Positions 25,513-36,135 of a stretch of 49,108 nucleotides of DNA are shown in pieces. The position numbers and the translations under genes are program-made. Under the pieces are notes generated by a model. That model saw only the letters and a list, made by a program, of their open reading frames with translations, was not told the origin of the DNA and ran no database searches. The first letter of the stretch is position 1; each line of letters begins with the position of its first letter. The DNA comes from Hydrogenophaga sp. 2FB (GTDB lineage: Bacteria; Pseudomonadota; Gammaproteobacteria; Burkholderiales; Burkholderiaceae_C), in NCBI RefSeq assembly GCF_005503365.1, contig NZ_SCML01000047.1:1-49108 (forward strand). The letters run 5' to 3'.

Positions 25513-26358
25513 GTGAACACCTCGGGCCTCAAACCGAGCGGCCTGGCCGCCGACCCGACCGCGCTCAACGCGCTGCGCTACGGCGCGAGCAAGGGTGGTG
25601 ACGACAAGGCCGCGCTCAAGGAAGCCGCCAAACAGTTCGAATCGCTCTTCATGCGCGAGCTCATCAAGAGCATGCGCGAAGCCACGCAGAAATCCGGCCT
25701 GATGGACGGCGAGGGCAGCGACCTCGGCACCGACCTGCTCGACCAGCAATTCGCGGTGCAGCTCTCTGGCCTGCCCGGTGGTTTGTCCGAAGCGATCGAG
25801 CGCCAGCTTGGCCGCCAGATGTCGGCCACCAAGAGCCCTGAACCCATCGCCGACACCAGCACCGTGGACCGCGCCAGCGCGGGCCCGCGCCAGGCCGGCT
25901 TCGTCGACCAGCACAGCGAGGCCGCCGCCACCGTGGCGCGCGAGTCCGGCATTCCCGCCAGCTTCATGATTGGCCAGGCCGGCCACGAAACCGGCTGGGG
26001 CCGCAGCGAAATCCGCCACGCCGACGGCTCGCCCTCGCACAACCTGTTCGGCATCAAGGCCACCGACAGCTGGAAGGGCAAGGTCGCCGAGATCACGACC
26101 ACCGAATACGTCAACGGCGAGCCGCGCAAGGTCACCGCCAAATTCCGCGCCTACGACTCCTACGCCGACTCGTTCCGCGACTACGCGCGCCTCATCGGCA
26201 ACAGCCCGCGCTACGACGGCGTGATGGACCAGCTGCATTCTGTGCAGGGTTTTGCCAGCGGCCTGCAAAAGGCCGGCTACGCCACCGACCCGCAATACGC
26301 CGCCAAGCTGAGCCGCGCGATCAACACCACCCTGTCGCTGCAACGCGCGCAGGGTTGA
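25513..26358 (+). CDS. flgJ: Flagellar rod assembly protein / muramidase FlgJ
   Basis: The two-domain form found in beta- and gammaproteobacteria. Residues 1-100 are the rod-cap part (LKEAAKQFESLFMRELIKSM, LDQQFAVQLSG). Residues 120-281 are a glucosaminidase-type peptidoglycan hydrolase that clears a path for the rod, with catalytic-type Glu in GQAGHETGWG and FGIKATDSWKG. It starts at GTG (25513) after a strong GGAGGTGAT within the flgI end, with a two-base gap to the flgI stop. Length is 281 residues. Confidence 0.95.
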   Translation: MNTSGLKPSGLAADPTALNALRYGASKGGDDKAALKEAAKQFESLFMRELIKSMREATQKSGLMDGEGSDLGTDLLDQQFAVQLSGLPGGLSEAIERQLGRQMSATKSPEPIADTSTVDRASAGPRQAGFVDQHSEAAATVARESGIPASFMIGQAGHETGWGRSEIRHADGSPSHNLFGIKATDSWKGKVAEITTTEYVNGEPRKVTAKFRAYDSYADSFRDYARLIGNSPRYDGVMDQLHSVQGFASGLQKAGYATDPQYAAKLSRAINTTLSLQRAQG

Positions 26359-26371
26359 ACGAGAACCCACC

Positions 26372-28288
26372 ATGTCTGCCCTGAACATCGGCGCCCGCGC
26401 CCTCAATGCCAACCTCGCTGCCCTGCAGGTCATCGGCAACAACATCGCGAACGTCAACACGCCCGGCTACTCGCGCCAGAACGTGCTGCAGGTGAGCTCC
26501 GGCTACCAGCAGATGGGCAACGGCTTCTTCGGCAAAGGCATGGAGATCGCCACCGTCGAGCGCTCGCACAACGCCTATCTCACCAACGAAGCGCAGAAGG
26601 CCGGCTCCGTGGCCGCCGCCGATGCGCTGCGCTACGCGCGCCTGCAGCAGCTCGAAAGCGCGTTTCCCACCGGCACGGCGGGTCTGGGCGCGGCGCTCAA
26701 CGACATGCTCAACGCCTGGACCGACGTGTCGTCCTCGCCCGGCAACCTCACCGCGCGCGTGGTCGTGATCGCCAAGGGCGAAGAGCTGGCCTCGCGCCTG
26801 CGCAACACCGCCGGGCAGATCGACTCGCTGCAGAAGACCACCCTGGCACAGGCCGAAGGCGCGGTCAGCACCATCAACGCGCTGGCGCAGGACCTGGCCA
26901 AGATCAACGGGCGCCTGTCCGAAATCGGTGGCGGTGGCGCGCACACGCCGAACGACCTGCTCGATCAGCGCGACAAGATCCTGAGCGACCTCAACAAATA
27001 CGTGCAGACCACCAGCGTGCAGGCCGACGACGGCACGGTGAGCGTGTTCGTGGCCGGCAGCCAGCCGCTGGTGCTCGGCGCGCGCGCGAACGCGCTCGCG
27101 GTGGGCCGCGACAGCACCGACACGTCCCGGCTGTCCTTGTCGTTCGTGCAGGGCGGCGTGAGCACGCCCATCCAGGAAGCGAGCCTGGGCGGGGGTGAAC
27201 TCACCGGCCTGATGCGCTTCATGAACACCGACCTGGTCGATGTGCAGAACCAGCTCGGCCGCATGGCGCTGGCCACGGCCTATACCGTGAACAACCAGCA
27301 CCGCCTGGGCGTGGACCTGCAGGGCAACCCCGGCCAGGACTTCTTTGTGCCGCCCGCGGCCGCCAAGGGCCTGCCGATGTTGGGCAACAACGGCACAGCC
27401 GAGGCCAGCGTGAGCGTGAGCGACCCGGCCGCGTTGGTCGCTTCCGACTACGAACTGCGCTTCGAAGCGGGTGGCATGAGCGTGGTGCGCCTGTCCGACG
27501 GCACCAGCACGCCCGTGGCCTCGTTGCCCGCGCAGGTCGACGGGCTCACGTTCAACCTCGACCAGGGCGTGGGCCAGCCGGGCGACCGCATCCTGATCCG
27601 CCCTTACGAGGCCGTCGCGCGCAACCTGCAGGTCGCCATCGGTTCACCCGACAAGCTGGCCGCGGCCAGCCCGGTGATGGTGACCCCCGGCACCGGCAAC
27701 TCGGGTGGCCTGAGCGTCGAGAGCCTGTACGCCTCGTCCCCGTCGGCCAACCTCACCGACCCCGTCACCATCACCTTCCTGGCCGACGGCAGCTTCACCG
27801 CCACCGGCCTGGGCCCGGGCAACCCCGCGCCGGACAACCCCGGCCCGCCGCCGAGCTACACCTTCAAGCCCGGCGAGTCCATCACCCTCAACGGCTGGAG
27901 CCTCACGCTGCGCGGCAACCCGGGCGCGGGCGACACCTTCAGCGTGGGCGCGGCGCCGGCCGGCTCGATCGCGCAGAACGCGGGCAACAGCGTGGGCATG
28001 CTGGCCCTGCGCGACAAGTCCACCTTCGACGGTTTGCCGCTGTCCGACGGCTACGTCAGCCTGTTCGCCGACATCGGCACGCGCGTGCAAGGCGCCGAGT
28101 TCGCCGCCAACTTCTCCGCCAACATCGCCACCACCGCCGAGACCGCGCGCGCCAATGTGTCGGGCGTCAACCTCGACGAAGAAGCCGCGCGCCTGTTGCA
28201 GTACCAGCAGGCCTACCAGGCATCGGCCAAGTTCCTGCAGATCGCACAAAGCACCTTCGACAACCTGCTGCAGATCGTGGGCCGATGA
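26372..28288 (+). CDS. flgK: Hook-filament junction protein 1 FlgK
   Basis: Joins hook to filament with FlgL; a substrate of FlgN. The 638-residue product has the axial N-terminus (VIGNNIANVNTPGYSRQNV), a helical segment with LNDMLNAWTDVSSSPGNL near residue 105, a variable beta-rich middle, and the C-terminal helix GVNLDEEAARLLQYQQAYQA. It starts 13 bases after flgJ. The following 79 bases to flgL hold no gene. Confidence 0.96.
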   Translation: MSALNIGARALNANLAALQVIGNNIANVNTPGYSRQNVLQVSSGYQQMGNGFFGKGMEIATVERSHNAYLTNEAQKAGSVAAADALRYARLQQLESAFPTGTAGLGAALNDMLNAWTDVSSSPGNLTARVVVIAKGEELASRLRNTAGQIDSLQKTTLAQAEGAVSTINALAQDLAKINGRLSEIGGGGAHTPNDLLDQRDKILSDLNKYVQTTSVQADDGTVSVFVAGSQPLVLGARANALAVGRDSTDTSRLSLSFVQGGVSTPIQEASLGGGELTGLMRFMNTDLVDVQNQLGRMALATAYTVNNQHRLGVDLQGNPGQDFFVPPAAAKGLPMLGNNGTAEASVSVSDPAALVASDYELRFEAGGMSVVRLSDGTSTPVASLPAQVDGLTFNLDQGVGQPGDRILIRPYEAVARNLQVAIGSPDKLAAASPVMVTPGTGNSGGLSVESLYASSPSANLTDPVTITFLADGSFTATGLGPGNPAPDNPGPPPSYTFKPGESITLNGWSLTLRGNPGAGDTFSVGAAPAGSIAQNAGNSVGMLALRDKSTFDGLPLSDGYVSLFADIGTRVQGAEFAANFSANIATTAETARANVSGVNLDEEAARLLQYQQAYQASAKFLQIAQSTFDNLLQIVGR

Positions 28289-28367
28289 GATGAAACACCC
28301 CCTGGAAGGCGTGCGCCTCGTACGCCGCGCTCTGGATATCGGCAGTCTGAAAGATTGAGGAACTGAC

Positions 28368-29585
28368 ATGCGAGTCTCCACCGCCAACAGCTACGACAAC
28401 ACCATCGCCCTGCTGACCAAGCGCCAGGCCGAACTGGCCGCGCAGCAAGAGCGCGTCACCACCGGCATGCGCGTGCGCAAAGCGAGCGACGACCCCGTGG
28501 CCGCCACGCTGGCCGAAACCGCGGCCAACCGCCTCGCGCGCACGCAGGCCGATCTGCGCGCGCTCGAGGCCTCCAAGACCAGCCTGCAACAGGCCGAATC
28601 CGGTCTGGGCGAATCGGGCGACCTGCTGCAGAAAGTGCGCGACCTGCTCGTCACCGCCGGCAACGCCACCTTCACCGACGCCGAGCGCGAAGACGTGGCC
28701 AAACAACTCGAAGGCCTGCGCGAACAACTCATTGCCGTGGCCAACCGCAAGGACAACGCCGGGCGCACGCTCTACGGCGGCCTGGGCGGTTCGTCCGTGC
28801 CCTTCGCCGACCTCTATGGCCCCAGCGGCAATGGCGTGCAATTCGAAGGCCAGCGCGGCCAGGCCGCGGCCGGCAACAGCGCGCTGCCTTCCGCGCTCGA
28901 CGGCGACGCCATCTGGATGCGCGTGCCCCAGGGCAATGGCAGCTTCACCGTGAGCCTGCCCAACAGCAACACCGGCGGCGTGAGCACCACCATGGGCAAG
29001 GTCACCGACGCCGCGCTGGCCACCGGCGACGACTACGACATCACCTTCGCCGACGTCGGTGGCGTGATGCAGTACACCGTGACCAACACCACCACCGGCA
29101 CGCCCGTGCCCGGCCACACCGGCCAACCTTACGTGGCCAACAAGACCATCGAATTCGACGGCGTCTCGCTCGAGATGCGCGGCACGCCCGCCGCCGGCGA
29201 CCGCGTGGAACTGCGCCCCGTCACCACCACCACCGACATCTTCTCGGTGGTGCAGGGCGCGGTGGACGCGCTGCGCTACAACGGCACCAACCAGAGCGCG
29301 CACCAGGCCCAGGCCATGGCGCGCGCGATGACCGAAGTCGACGCCGGGCACGACCGCGTGCTCGCCGCGCGCGGCCGCGCCGGCGAGTGGCTCAACCGCG
29401 CCGACTCGCTCGACAGCCAGATGGAAGGCCGCACGGTCGCCCTCAAGGCCGAGAAAGCCGGCCTGGAAGAACTCGACATGATCCAGGGCCTGACCGACCT
29501 GGAAACCCAGCGCGTCGGCTTTGAGGCCGCCATCAAGTCCTATGCCCAGGTGCAGCGCCTGTCCTTGTTCTCGGCCATCGGATGA
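28368..29585 (+). CDS. flgL: Hook-filament junction protein 3 FlgL
   Basis: The second junction protein, related to flagellin. The 405-residue product has the flagellin-like N-terminal region ERVTTGMRVRKASDDPVAAT and the C-terminal coiled helices ending in VQRLSLFSAIG. TTGAGGAACTGAC lies before the ATG. Its stop overlaps the next gene by four bases (ATGA), which ties that HDOD protein to the hook operon. Confidence 0.95.
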   Translation: MRVSTANSYDNTIALLTKRQAELAAQQERVTTGMRVRKASDDPVAATLAETAANRLARTQADLRALEASKTSLQQAESGLGESGDLLQKVRDLLVTAGNATFTDAEREDVAKQLEGLREQLIAVANRKDNAGRTLYGGLGGSSVPFADLYGPSGNGVQFEGQRGQAAAGNSALPSALDGDAIWMRVPQGNGSFTVSLPNSNTGGVSTTMGKVTDAALATGDDYDITFADVGGVMQYTVTNTTTGTPVPGHTGQPYVANKTIEFDGVSLEMRGTPAAGDRVELRPVTTTTDIFSVVQGAVDALRYNGTNQSAHQAQAMARAMTEVDAGHDRVLAARGRAGEWLNRADSLDSQMEGRTVALKAEKAGLEELDMIQGLTDLETQRVGFEAAIKSYAQVQRLSLFSAIG

Positions 29586-30784
29586 TCACCAGCCGCAACA
29601 CCGTTCTCGACAGCATCGCGCTCGGCTACGAGCCGGTGTGGAACCGCGCACGCGAACTCGCCGCCGTGCGCCTGGGTGTGCGCGCCGTGCACCCCGAATC
29701 CATCGACGCCGCCCACCTCATGCAAGCCCTGGGCGACGACTGGCCCGAGAGCGCGCCGGTGCTCATGCTGTCCATCGACAGCCCGCGCCTGCTGCAGCAA
29801 GCGCTCGACTGCGCGCCGGTGCACAACACCTGGCTCGAAGTCCCGGGCTCGCAGTTCGAACACACCGAAACCCTGGCCCGCCTTCACGCGGCGGCGCGGC
29901 GCGGACACAAGCTGCTGCGCCGCACCGAGCTGACCGCCGTGCGCGGCGAGAAGTTCGCCCCCGCCGACGCGCGCAATCTGCTGCGCCTGGGCGCGGAGTC
30001 GGTTCCCGCGGGGCTGATCGGCCAGTTGGTCGAAGGCGTGCTCACGCAGACCCTGGTGCGCCAATGCCTGGACGACGCCGGCGCCTGGGGCGTGCTCGGC
30101 TGGCCCGACGCCGACGTGCTGCACACCCACCGCCACCAGCCGCTGAACTACGACGCCGCGGTGATCAAGCAGATCCTGATGGCGATCGGCGACGAAGACT
30201 GCTCGGTCGAACACCTGGAGCGCCTGGTGCGGCAAGACCCGGTGCTGGTCTACCGCATCCTGCTGCTCGTCAACTCCGCCGCGTTCGGCGGCCGCCACGA
30301 AATCGGCTCGCTGCGGCACGCGCTCATGATGCTGGGCTTTCGCGAACTCGGTCGCTGGCTCGCCGAACAACTGCCCCACAGCGAACCCGACCGCGACCTG
30401 CACCCCGTGCGCTACGCCATGGTGATGCGCTCGCGCCTGGCCCAACACCTGCTGGCCACCGGCGCCGAAGACAACCTGCGCGGCGAGGTCTACACCACGG
30501 CGGTGCTCGCGCAACTCGACCGTTTGTTGCACCAGCCGCTCAACGACCTGCTCACGCGCCTGCCCCTGTCCGGCCGCGTGTTCGACGCCGTGCTGCGCCA
30601 CGACGGCCCCTACCACCCGCTGCTCGACGTGGCGCGCGCGCAGGGCGAACCCGGTCAACTGCACCGCCTGCCGGCCGTGTGCCAACGGCACGACTTCAGC
30701 CTGGAACACGCCAACCGCGCGTTGATCCGCATGCTGGCCACCAGCCGCGACCATGCGAGCGCGCGGGTTGAAAGACTGGCCTGA
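29582..30784 (+). CDS. HDOD-domain signalling protein
   Basis: The 400-residue product has an HDOD domain (about residues 190-330): LMAIGDEDCSVEHLERLVRQD, LVYRILLLVNSAAF and IGSLRHALMMLGFRELGRWL. Like other YuxH-type proteins it carries an N-terminal part that may be a degenerate EAL fold, without recognisable EAL or ligand motifs. HDOD proteins act in signalling without known enzyme activity. It overlaps flgL in ATGA, so it is translated with the hook operon and may link hook completion or motility to a signalling output. Confidence 0.85.
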   Translation: MITSRNTVLDSIALGYEPVWNRARELAAVRLGVRAVHPESIDAAHLMQALGDDWPESAPVLMLSIDSPRLLQQALDCAPVHNTWLEVPGSQFEHTETLARLHAAARRGHKLLRRTELTAVRGEKFAPADARNLLRLGAESVPAGLIGQLVEGVLTQTLVRQCLDDAGAWGVLGWPDADVLHTHRHQPLNYDAAVIKQILMAIGDEDCSVEHLERLVRQDPVLVYRILLLVNSAAFGGRHEIGSLRHALMMLGFRELGRWLAEQLPHSEPDRDLHPVRYAMVMRSRLAQHLLATGAEDNLRGEVYTTAVLAQLDRLLHQPLNDLLTRLPLSGRVFDAVLRHDGPYHPLLDVARAQGEPGQLHRLPAVCQRHDFSLEHANRALIRMLATSRDHASARVERLA

Positions 30785-30815
30785 AGCAACGCGCCGCCGC
30801 GCTACGATGGCGGGC

Positions 30816-31571
30816 ATGACCGCCGCGCCACCGCCCTCAACCCCCCACCACACCAGCGCCCTCGTGCTGTTCTCCGGTGGCCAGGATTCCACCACCTGCC
30901 TCGCCCATGCGCTCTCGCGCTACCCGCGCGTGGAAACCATCGGCTTCGACTACGGCCAACGCCACCTGGTGGAAATGGACGCGCGCCTGAACGTGCTGCG
31001 CGAACTGCGCCAGCGCTTCCCCGCGTGGTCCCAACGCCTGGGCGAAGATCACGTGCTCGATCTTGGCGTGCTCGGCAAGGTCAGCGAAACCTCGCTCACG
31101 CGCGACATGGCCTTTCGCATGGAAGAAAACGGCTTGCCGAACACCTTCGTGCCCGGGCGCAACCTGCTGTTCCTCACGCTGGCGTCGGCGCTGGCGTATC
31201 GGCGCGGCATCCAGGTCATCGTGACCGGCGTGTGCGAAACCGACTATTCCGGCTACCCCGATTGCCGCGACGACACCATGAAAGCGCTGCAAGTCGCGCT
31301 CTCGCTCGGCATGGACCACCGCTTTCTCATCGACACCCCCCTGATGTGGATCGACAAGGCCGCCACCTGGCGCCTGGCGCACGAGTTGGGTGAAAACGCG
31401 CTGCTGGTGGGTGGTGGCAATGCGCTGGTGGAGTTGATCGTCGAGCACACCCACACCTGCTACCTGGGCGACCGCACACACCGCCAGCCGTGGGGGTACG
31501 GCTGTGGAGGATGTCCGGCGTGCGAGTTGCGCGCCAAAGGGTGGGACGCTTACACCGCCCCGGTGGCTTGA
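30816..31571 (+). CDS. queC: 7-cyano-7-deazaguanine synthase QueC
   Basis: QueC makes preQ0 from 7-carboxy-7-deazaguanine, ammonia and ATP in the queuosine pathway of tRNA modification. The 251-residue product shows the ATP-pyrophosphatase P-loop SGGQDSTTCL near residue 22, the FVPGRNLLFLTLA motif, and the C-terminal zinc-binding cysteines in YGCGGCPACELR. Possible starts are 30807 and 30816. A TACGAT element ends seven bases before 30816 and would give a nearly leaderless message. It has no functional link to the flagellar genes before it. Confidence 0.95.
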   Translation: MTAAPPPSTPHHTSALVLFSGGQDSTTCLAHALSRYPRVETIGFDYGQRHLVEMDARLNVLRELRQRFPAWSQRLGEDHVLDLGVLGKVSETSLTRDMAFRMEENGLPNTFVPGRNLLFLTLASALAYRRGIQVIVTGVCETDYSGYPDCRDDTMKALQVALSLGMDHRFLIDTPLMWIDKAATWRLAHELGENALLVGGGNALVELIVEHTHTCYLGDRTHRQPWGYGCGGCPACELRAKGWDAYTAPVA

Positions 31572-31613
31572 GGGTTGGGTTGAGGGTTTCCCCCGGCACT
31601 AAACTCTCCCCCC

Positions 31614-32939
<1,326 letters not shown>

Positions 32940-32983
32940 CGTCGACGCGCTCCACGTGGCGGCCTTGCGCCGCCGTGGCGCCT

Positions 32984-33012
32984 TTTTCAATCTGTTTCAT
33001 TTACCGTATAGA
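32984..33012 (+). promoter_or_regulatory. Sigma-70-type promoter of the DUF3348 operon
   Basis: TTTTCA (32984-32989), a 17-base spacer and TATAGA (33007-33012). The region is AT-richer than its surroundings. It lies inside the reading frame that runs from the glycerate kinase end, which argues that the DUF3348 protein starts downstream of it, at the TTG 33044 with GAGG eight bases before. Confidence 0.55.
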
Positions 33013-33043
33013 CCGCGCCCGACAGGGCGCCGAGGCCACTTCC

Positions 33044-33715
33044 TTGCGCAGCCATTTCAACCGTTCCGCCCTGGTGCGCCAGCTCGCTGGCTGGTTGCCC
33101 GCGCCCGAGGAACCCTCGCGGCAAGACTTCGCCGAGCGGCTGGGCGGGTGGCTGAACGTGGCCGACGCCATCACCCTGGCGTCCGCCCACCAGAGCCTGC
33201 CCACACGGGCCACCGCGCGCCGCAAGGCGGAACACCAGCCTGCCGCCGATCCCCAGGCCGACCTGGAGCGCGTGCGCGGCACGCTCGCCAAGGCCATCGC
33301 CACGCCACCCCATCCCCCCACCGACGCCAGCGACACCGAGTTCGCGCTGCACCACCAGCGGTACCTGGACCACCAGCGGCGCATGGAAATGGCCATTGAC
33401 GCCCTGCGCGACCACGTGCGCCAGGTGCTGGCCGCGACCTCACCAAAGCTGGCGCAGCTCGCCGCGATGGACGCCATGCTCGACCAGATGCTGGGCGGGC
33501 GCGAACAGCGCGTGCTCCATGGCGTGCCGGCCATCGTCAAGGCGCGTTTCGCCCAACTGCGCCAGTCGCAGCCCGACACCTGGCCCACGCCGTTCGAGCA
33601 GGACTTCCAGCAGGTGCTGATGGCCGAGCTGGACCTGCGCCTGCAGCCGGTGATGGGCATGGTCGACGCGTTCGGCAAAGAAGCCGGCGCCTCCCTTTCG
33701 AATCGAACCCCATGA
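33044..33715 (+). CDS. DUF3348 family protein, first gene of the DUF802/OmpA operon
   Basis: The product (223 residues from TTG 33044) begins LRSHFNRSALVRQLAGWLP and includes FAERLGGWLNVADAITLASA. This N-terminal pattern is characteristic of the uncharacterised DUF3348 family. The rest is helical and charged, with no signal peptide or membrane segment, so it is probably cytoplasmic. Its frame is open up to a GTG at 32936 overlapping glycerate kinase, but that N-terminus is unlike the family and spans a promoter-like sequence. It overlaps the next gene by four bases (ATGA). Confidence 0.75.
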   Translation: MRSHFNRSALVRQLAGWLPAPEEPSRQDFAERLGGWLNVADAITLASAHQSLPTRATARRKAEHQPAADPQADLERVRGTLAKAIATPPHPPTDASDTEFALHHQRYLDHQRRMEMAIDALRDHVRQVLAATSPKLAQLAAMDAMLDQMLGGREQRVLHGVPAIVKARFAQLRQSQPDTWPTPFEQDFQQVLMAELDLRLQPVMGMVDAFGKEAGASLSNRTP

Positions 33716-36135
33716 GCAGCAACGCCCCCAACCGCATTTTTCTGACCGCCGCCTTCGTCCTCGGCCTGCTGGCCATCCTCTGGGTGGGCTGGGGCTTCGT
33801 GGGCACCAGCGCCCTGGCCTTGCTCATGACCGCGTTCATCGCCGCCGTGTACCTGCTCGGCGCGCAGGAGATCCGGCGCTACCGGCAAACCACCGCCTCG
33901 CTCGCGCAGGCCCTGGCCCAGGTGCCGCAGCCGCTGCACAGCCTGAACGACTGGCTCACGCAAGTGCCACCGGCGCAGCAGAACGCGGTGCGCCAGCGCA
34001 TCGAAGGCGAGCGCGGCGCGCTGCCCGGCCTGGCGCTCACGCCCTACCTGATCGGCCTGCTGGTCATGCTGGGCATGCTCGGCACCTTCCTGGGCATGGT
34101 CGTCACCTTCAAGGGCGTGGTGTTCACGCTGGAAGGCTCGGCCGACCTGGAGACCATCCGCTCCGCGCTGGCCTCGCCCATCAAGGGCCTGGGCCTGGCG
34201 TTCGGCACTTCGGTGGTGGGCGTGGCCACTTCGGCGATGCTGGGGCTCATGTCCGCGATCAGCCGGCGCGAGCGCGCCGAAGTCGCGCGCCAGCTCGACG
34301 CGCAGATCGCCACGGTGTTCAGGCCGTTTTCGCTGGTGCACCAGCGCCAGGAAACCTTCAGCGCCCTGCAACAGCAGGCCGGCGCCTTGCCCGCCGTGGC
34401 GGCGCAATTGCAAGCGCTCATGGAGCAGATCGACCGCCGCAGCCAGCAGCTGGACGAACAGCTGCTCAGCCGCCAGACCCAGTTCCACCGCGAAGCCAGC
34501 GAGGCCTACACGCAGTTGGCCAGCTCGGTGGAGCGCACGCTCAAGGACAGCCTGAGCGCCAGCGCGCGCGAAGCCGGTGCCACGCTGCAGCCGGTGATGG
34601 AAAACGCGATGAACGCCATCGCCCTGGAATCCACGCGCTTGCACGAGCGCGTGAGCGAGGCGGTGCAGGCGCAGATGGGCACGCTCAACGAGCGCTTCGG
34701 CGCCACCGCCAGCGCCGTGTCCGATGGCTGGACCGCCGCCCTGCAGCAGCATGCGCAGACCAGCGAACACCAGGCGCAGGGCCTGGAGCGCGCGCTCAAC
34801 ACCTTCACCACGACGTTCGAAGAACGCTGCGCGACCTTGATCACCGGCGTGCAGGAATCCGTGAACCGCACGCAAGCCGAGCAAGCCGGCAGCGACCAGC
34901 AACGCCTGGCCGCATGGACGCAAGCTTTGCAAGACAACGCACGCCAGGGCGAGCAACAGGTGCAAGGCCTGGACCGCGCGCTCAACGCCTTCACCAACGC
35001 TTTCGAAGAACGCTGCGCGGCCTTGATCACCGGCGTGCAGGAGAGCGTGAACCGCACGCACACCGAGCAAGCCGGTATCGACCAACAGCGTCTGACCGCC
35101 TGGACGCAAGCCCTGCAGGACAACGCGCGCCAGGGTGAGCAGCAGGTGCAAGGCCTGGACCGCGCGCTCAATGCCTTCACCACCAGCTTCGAAGAGCGCT
35201 GCGCGGCGCTCATCACCGGCGTGCAGGAAACGGTCCACCGCACGCACACCGAGCAGGCCGTTAACGAGCAGCAGAAGCACGCCGCCTGGACGCAAGCCCT
35301 GCACACCACGGCCAGCGCCTTGCAAGACGAGTGGCGGCAGGCCGGCGCGCAGATGCTGACGCAACAGCAAGCATCCGTTCTGGCGCTGGAACAAACCGCC
35401 AGCCAATGGCGCGACGAACTCGCCATGCTGCGCAGCGAAGAAGCCGCGCGCGGCCAGGCCGCCGTGCAGCGACTGGGCGAGTTGCAGTCGTCGCTGAACG
35501 AGCAGGTGAGCACCCACCTCGTGACCCTGGGCACCGCGCTGGAAGCGCCCATCACGCGCCTGCTCGACAGCGCGGCCGACGCGCCCAAGGCCGCGGCCGA
35601 GGTCATCGCGCAACTGCGCCAGGACATGAGCCAGCTCACCGAGCGCGACAACCTCGCGCTGCAGGAACGCGCCAGCCTCATGCAGAACATCGATGCCCTC
35701 GTGCAAGGCGTGCAGCAGGCCACGGCCGAGCAACGCGCAGCGGTGGAATCGCTCGTCAGCTCGGCTGGCTCGGTGCTCGACCAGGTCGGCCGCCAGTTCG
35801 CCGAGTCCGTGGGCGCGCAGGCTGTGCGCGCCGAGGAAGTGGCCACACAGGTACAGGGCAGCACCATCGAGCTGGCCGCGCTGGGCGAAGCCTTTGGCCA
35901 TGCGGTGGAGCTGTTCTGCAGCACCAACGAGAAACTCATCGAGAGCCTGCAGCGCGTCGAAGGCACGGTGTCGCAGTCGGTCGCGCGCAGCGACGAGCAG
36001 CTGAACTACTACGTGGCACAGGCGCGAGAGGTGATCGACCTCAGCATCACCTCGCAGCAAGGCATCCTGGAAGACATGCACCGCCTGCAGCGCCAGGCCA
36101 TGGCCAAAGCCGAGAGCGAAGAAGGGGCCGCGTGA
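33712..36135 (+). CDS. DUF802 protein: MotA/ExbB-like membrane protein with a long repeat tail
   Basis: The 807-residue product has four predicted membrane segments at about 8-30, 32-51, 111-134 and 157-182. The last two (PYLIGLLVMLGMLGTFLGMV and IKGLGLAFGTSVVGVATSAM) resemble the channel-lining helices of the MotA/TolQ/ExbB family. After them comes about 620 residues of mostly helical, glutamine-rich sequence, with three tandem 62-residue repeats at residues 342-527. This long tail is the feature seen in ZorA. It overlaps DUF3348 by four bases and the OmpA-like gene by one base. The family is uncharacterised; an ion-driven stator role is inferred. Confidence 0.8.
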   Translation: MSSNAPNRIFLTAAFVLGLLAILWVGWGFVGTSALALLMTAFIAAVYLLGAQEIRRYRQTTASLAQALAQVPQPLHSLNDWLTQVPPAQQNAVRQRIEGERGALPGLALTPYLIGLLVMLGMLGTFLGMVVTFKGVVFTLEGSADLETIRSALASPIKGLGLAFGTSVVGVATSAMLGLMSAISRRERAEVARQLDAQIATVFRPFSLVHQRQETFSALQQQAGALPAVAAQLQALMEQIDRRSQQLDEQLLSRQTQFHREASEAYTQLASSVERTLKDSLSASAREAGATLQPVMENAMNAIALESTRLHERVSEAVQAQMGTLNERFGATASAVSDGWTAALQQHAQTSEHQAQGLERALNTFTTTFEERCATLITGVQESVNRTQAEQAGSDQQRLAAWTQALQDNARQGEQQVQGLDRALNAFTNAFEERCAALITGVQESVNRTHTEQAGIDQQRLTAWTQALQDNARQGEQQVQGLDRALNAFTTSFEERCAALITGVQETVHRTHTEQAVNEQQKHAAWTQALHTTASALQDEWRQAGAQMLTQQQASVLALEQTASQWRDELAMLRSEEAARGQAAVQRLGELQSSLNEQVSTHLVTLGTALEAPITRLLDSAADAPKAAAEVIAQLRQDMSQLTERDNLALQERASLMQNIDALVQGVQQATAEQRAAVESLVSSAGSVLDQVGRQFAESVGAQAVRAEEVATQVQGSTIELAALGEAFGHAVELFCSTNEKLIESLQRVEGTVSQSVARSDEQLNYYVAQAREVIDLSITSQQGILEDMHRLQRQAMAKAESEEGAA
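34735..35292 (+). repeat. Three tandem 186-base repeats inside the DUF802 gene
   Basis: Copies at 34735-34920, 34921-35106 and 35107-35292, each encoding 62 residues that read roughly QALQDNARQGEQQVQGLDRA and then FEERCAALITGVQE. The second and third copies are nearly identical in DNA; the first has diverged more. A further partial copy follows at 35293. The period keeps the reading frame and the conserved Glu-Glu-Arg-Cys recurs once per copy, so each is a folded unit rather than random slippage. Confidence 0.9.

Noticed and set aside
34735..35292. The tandem repeats as a CRISPR array
   Set aside because: Units are 186 bases long, directly abutting, in frame and protein coding; there are no short repeats with unique spacers.
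33001..36081. A 1026-codon open frame on the minus strand opposite the DUF802 gene
   Set aside because: It mirrors the codon structure of a GC-rich, repetitive gene on the other strand, has a low-complexity translation with no recognisable domain, and would lie antisense to a gene with clear membrane segments.
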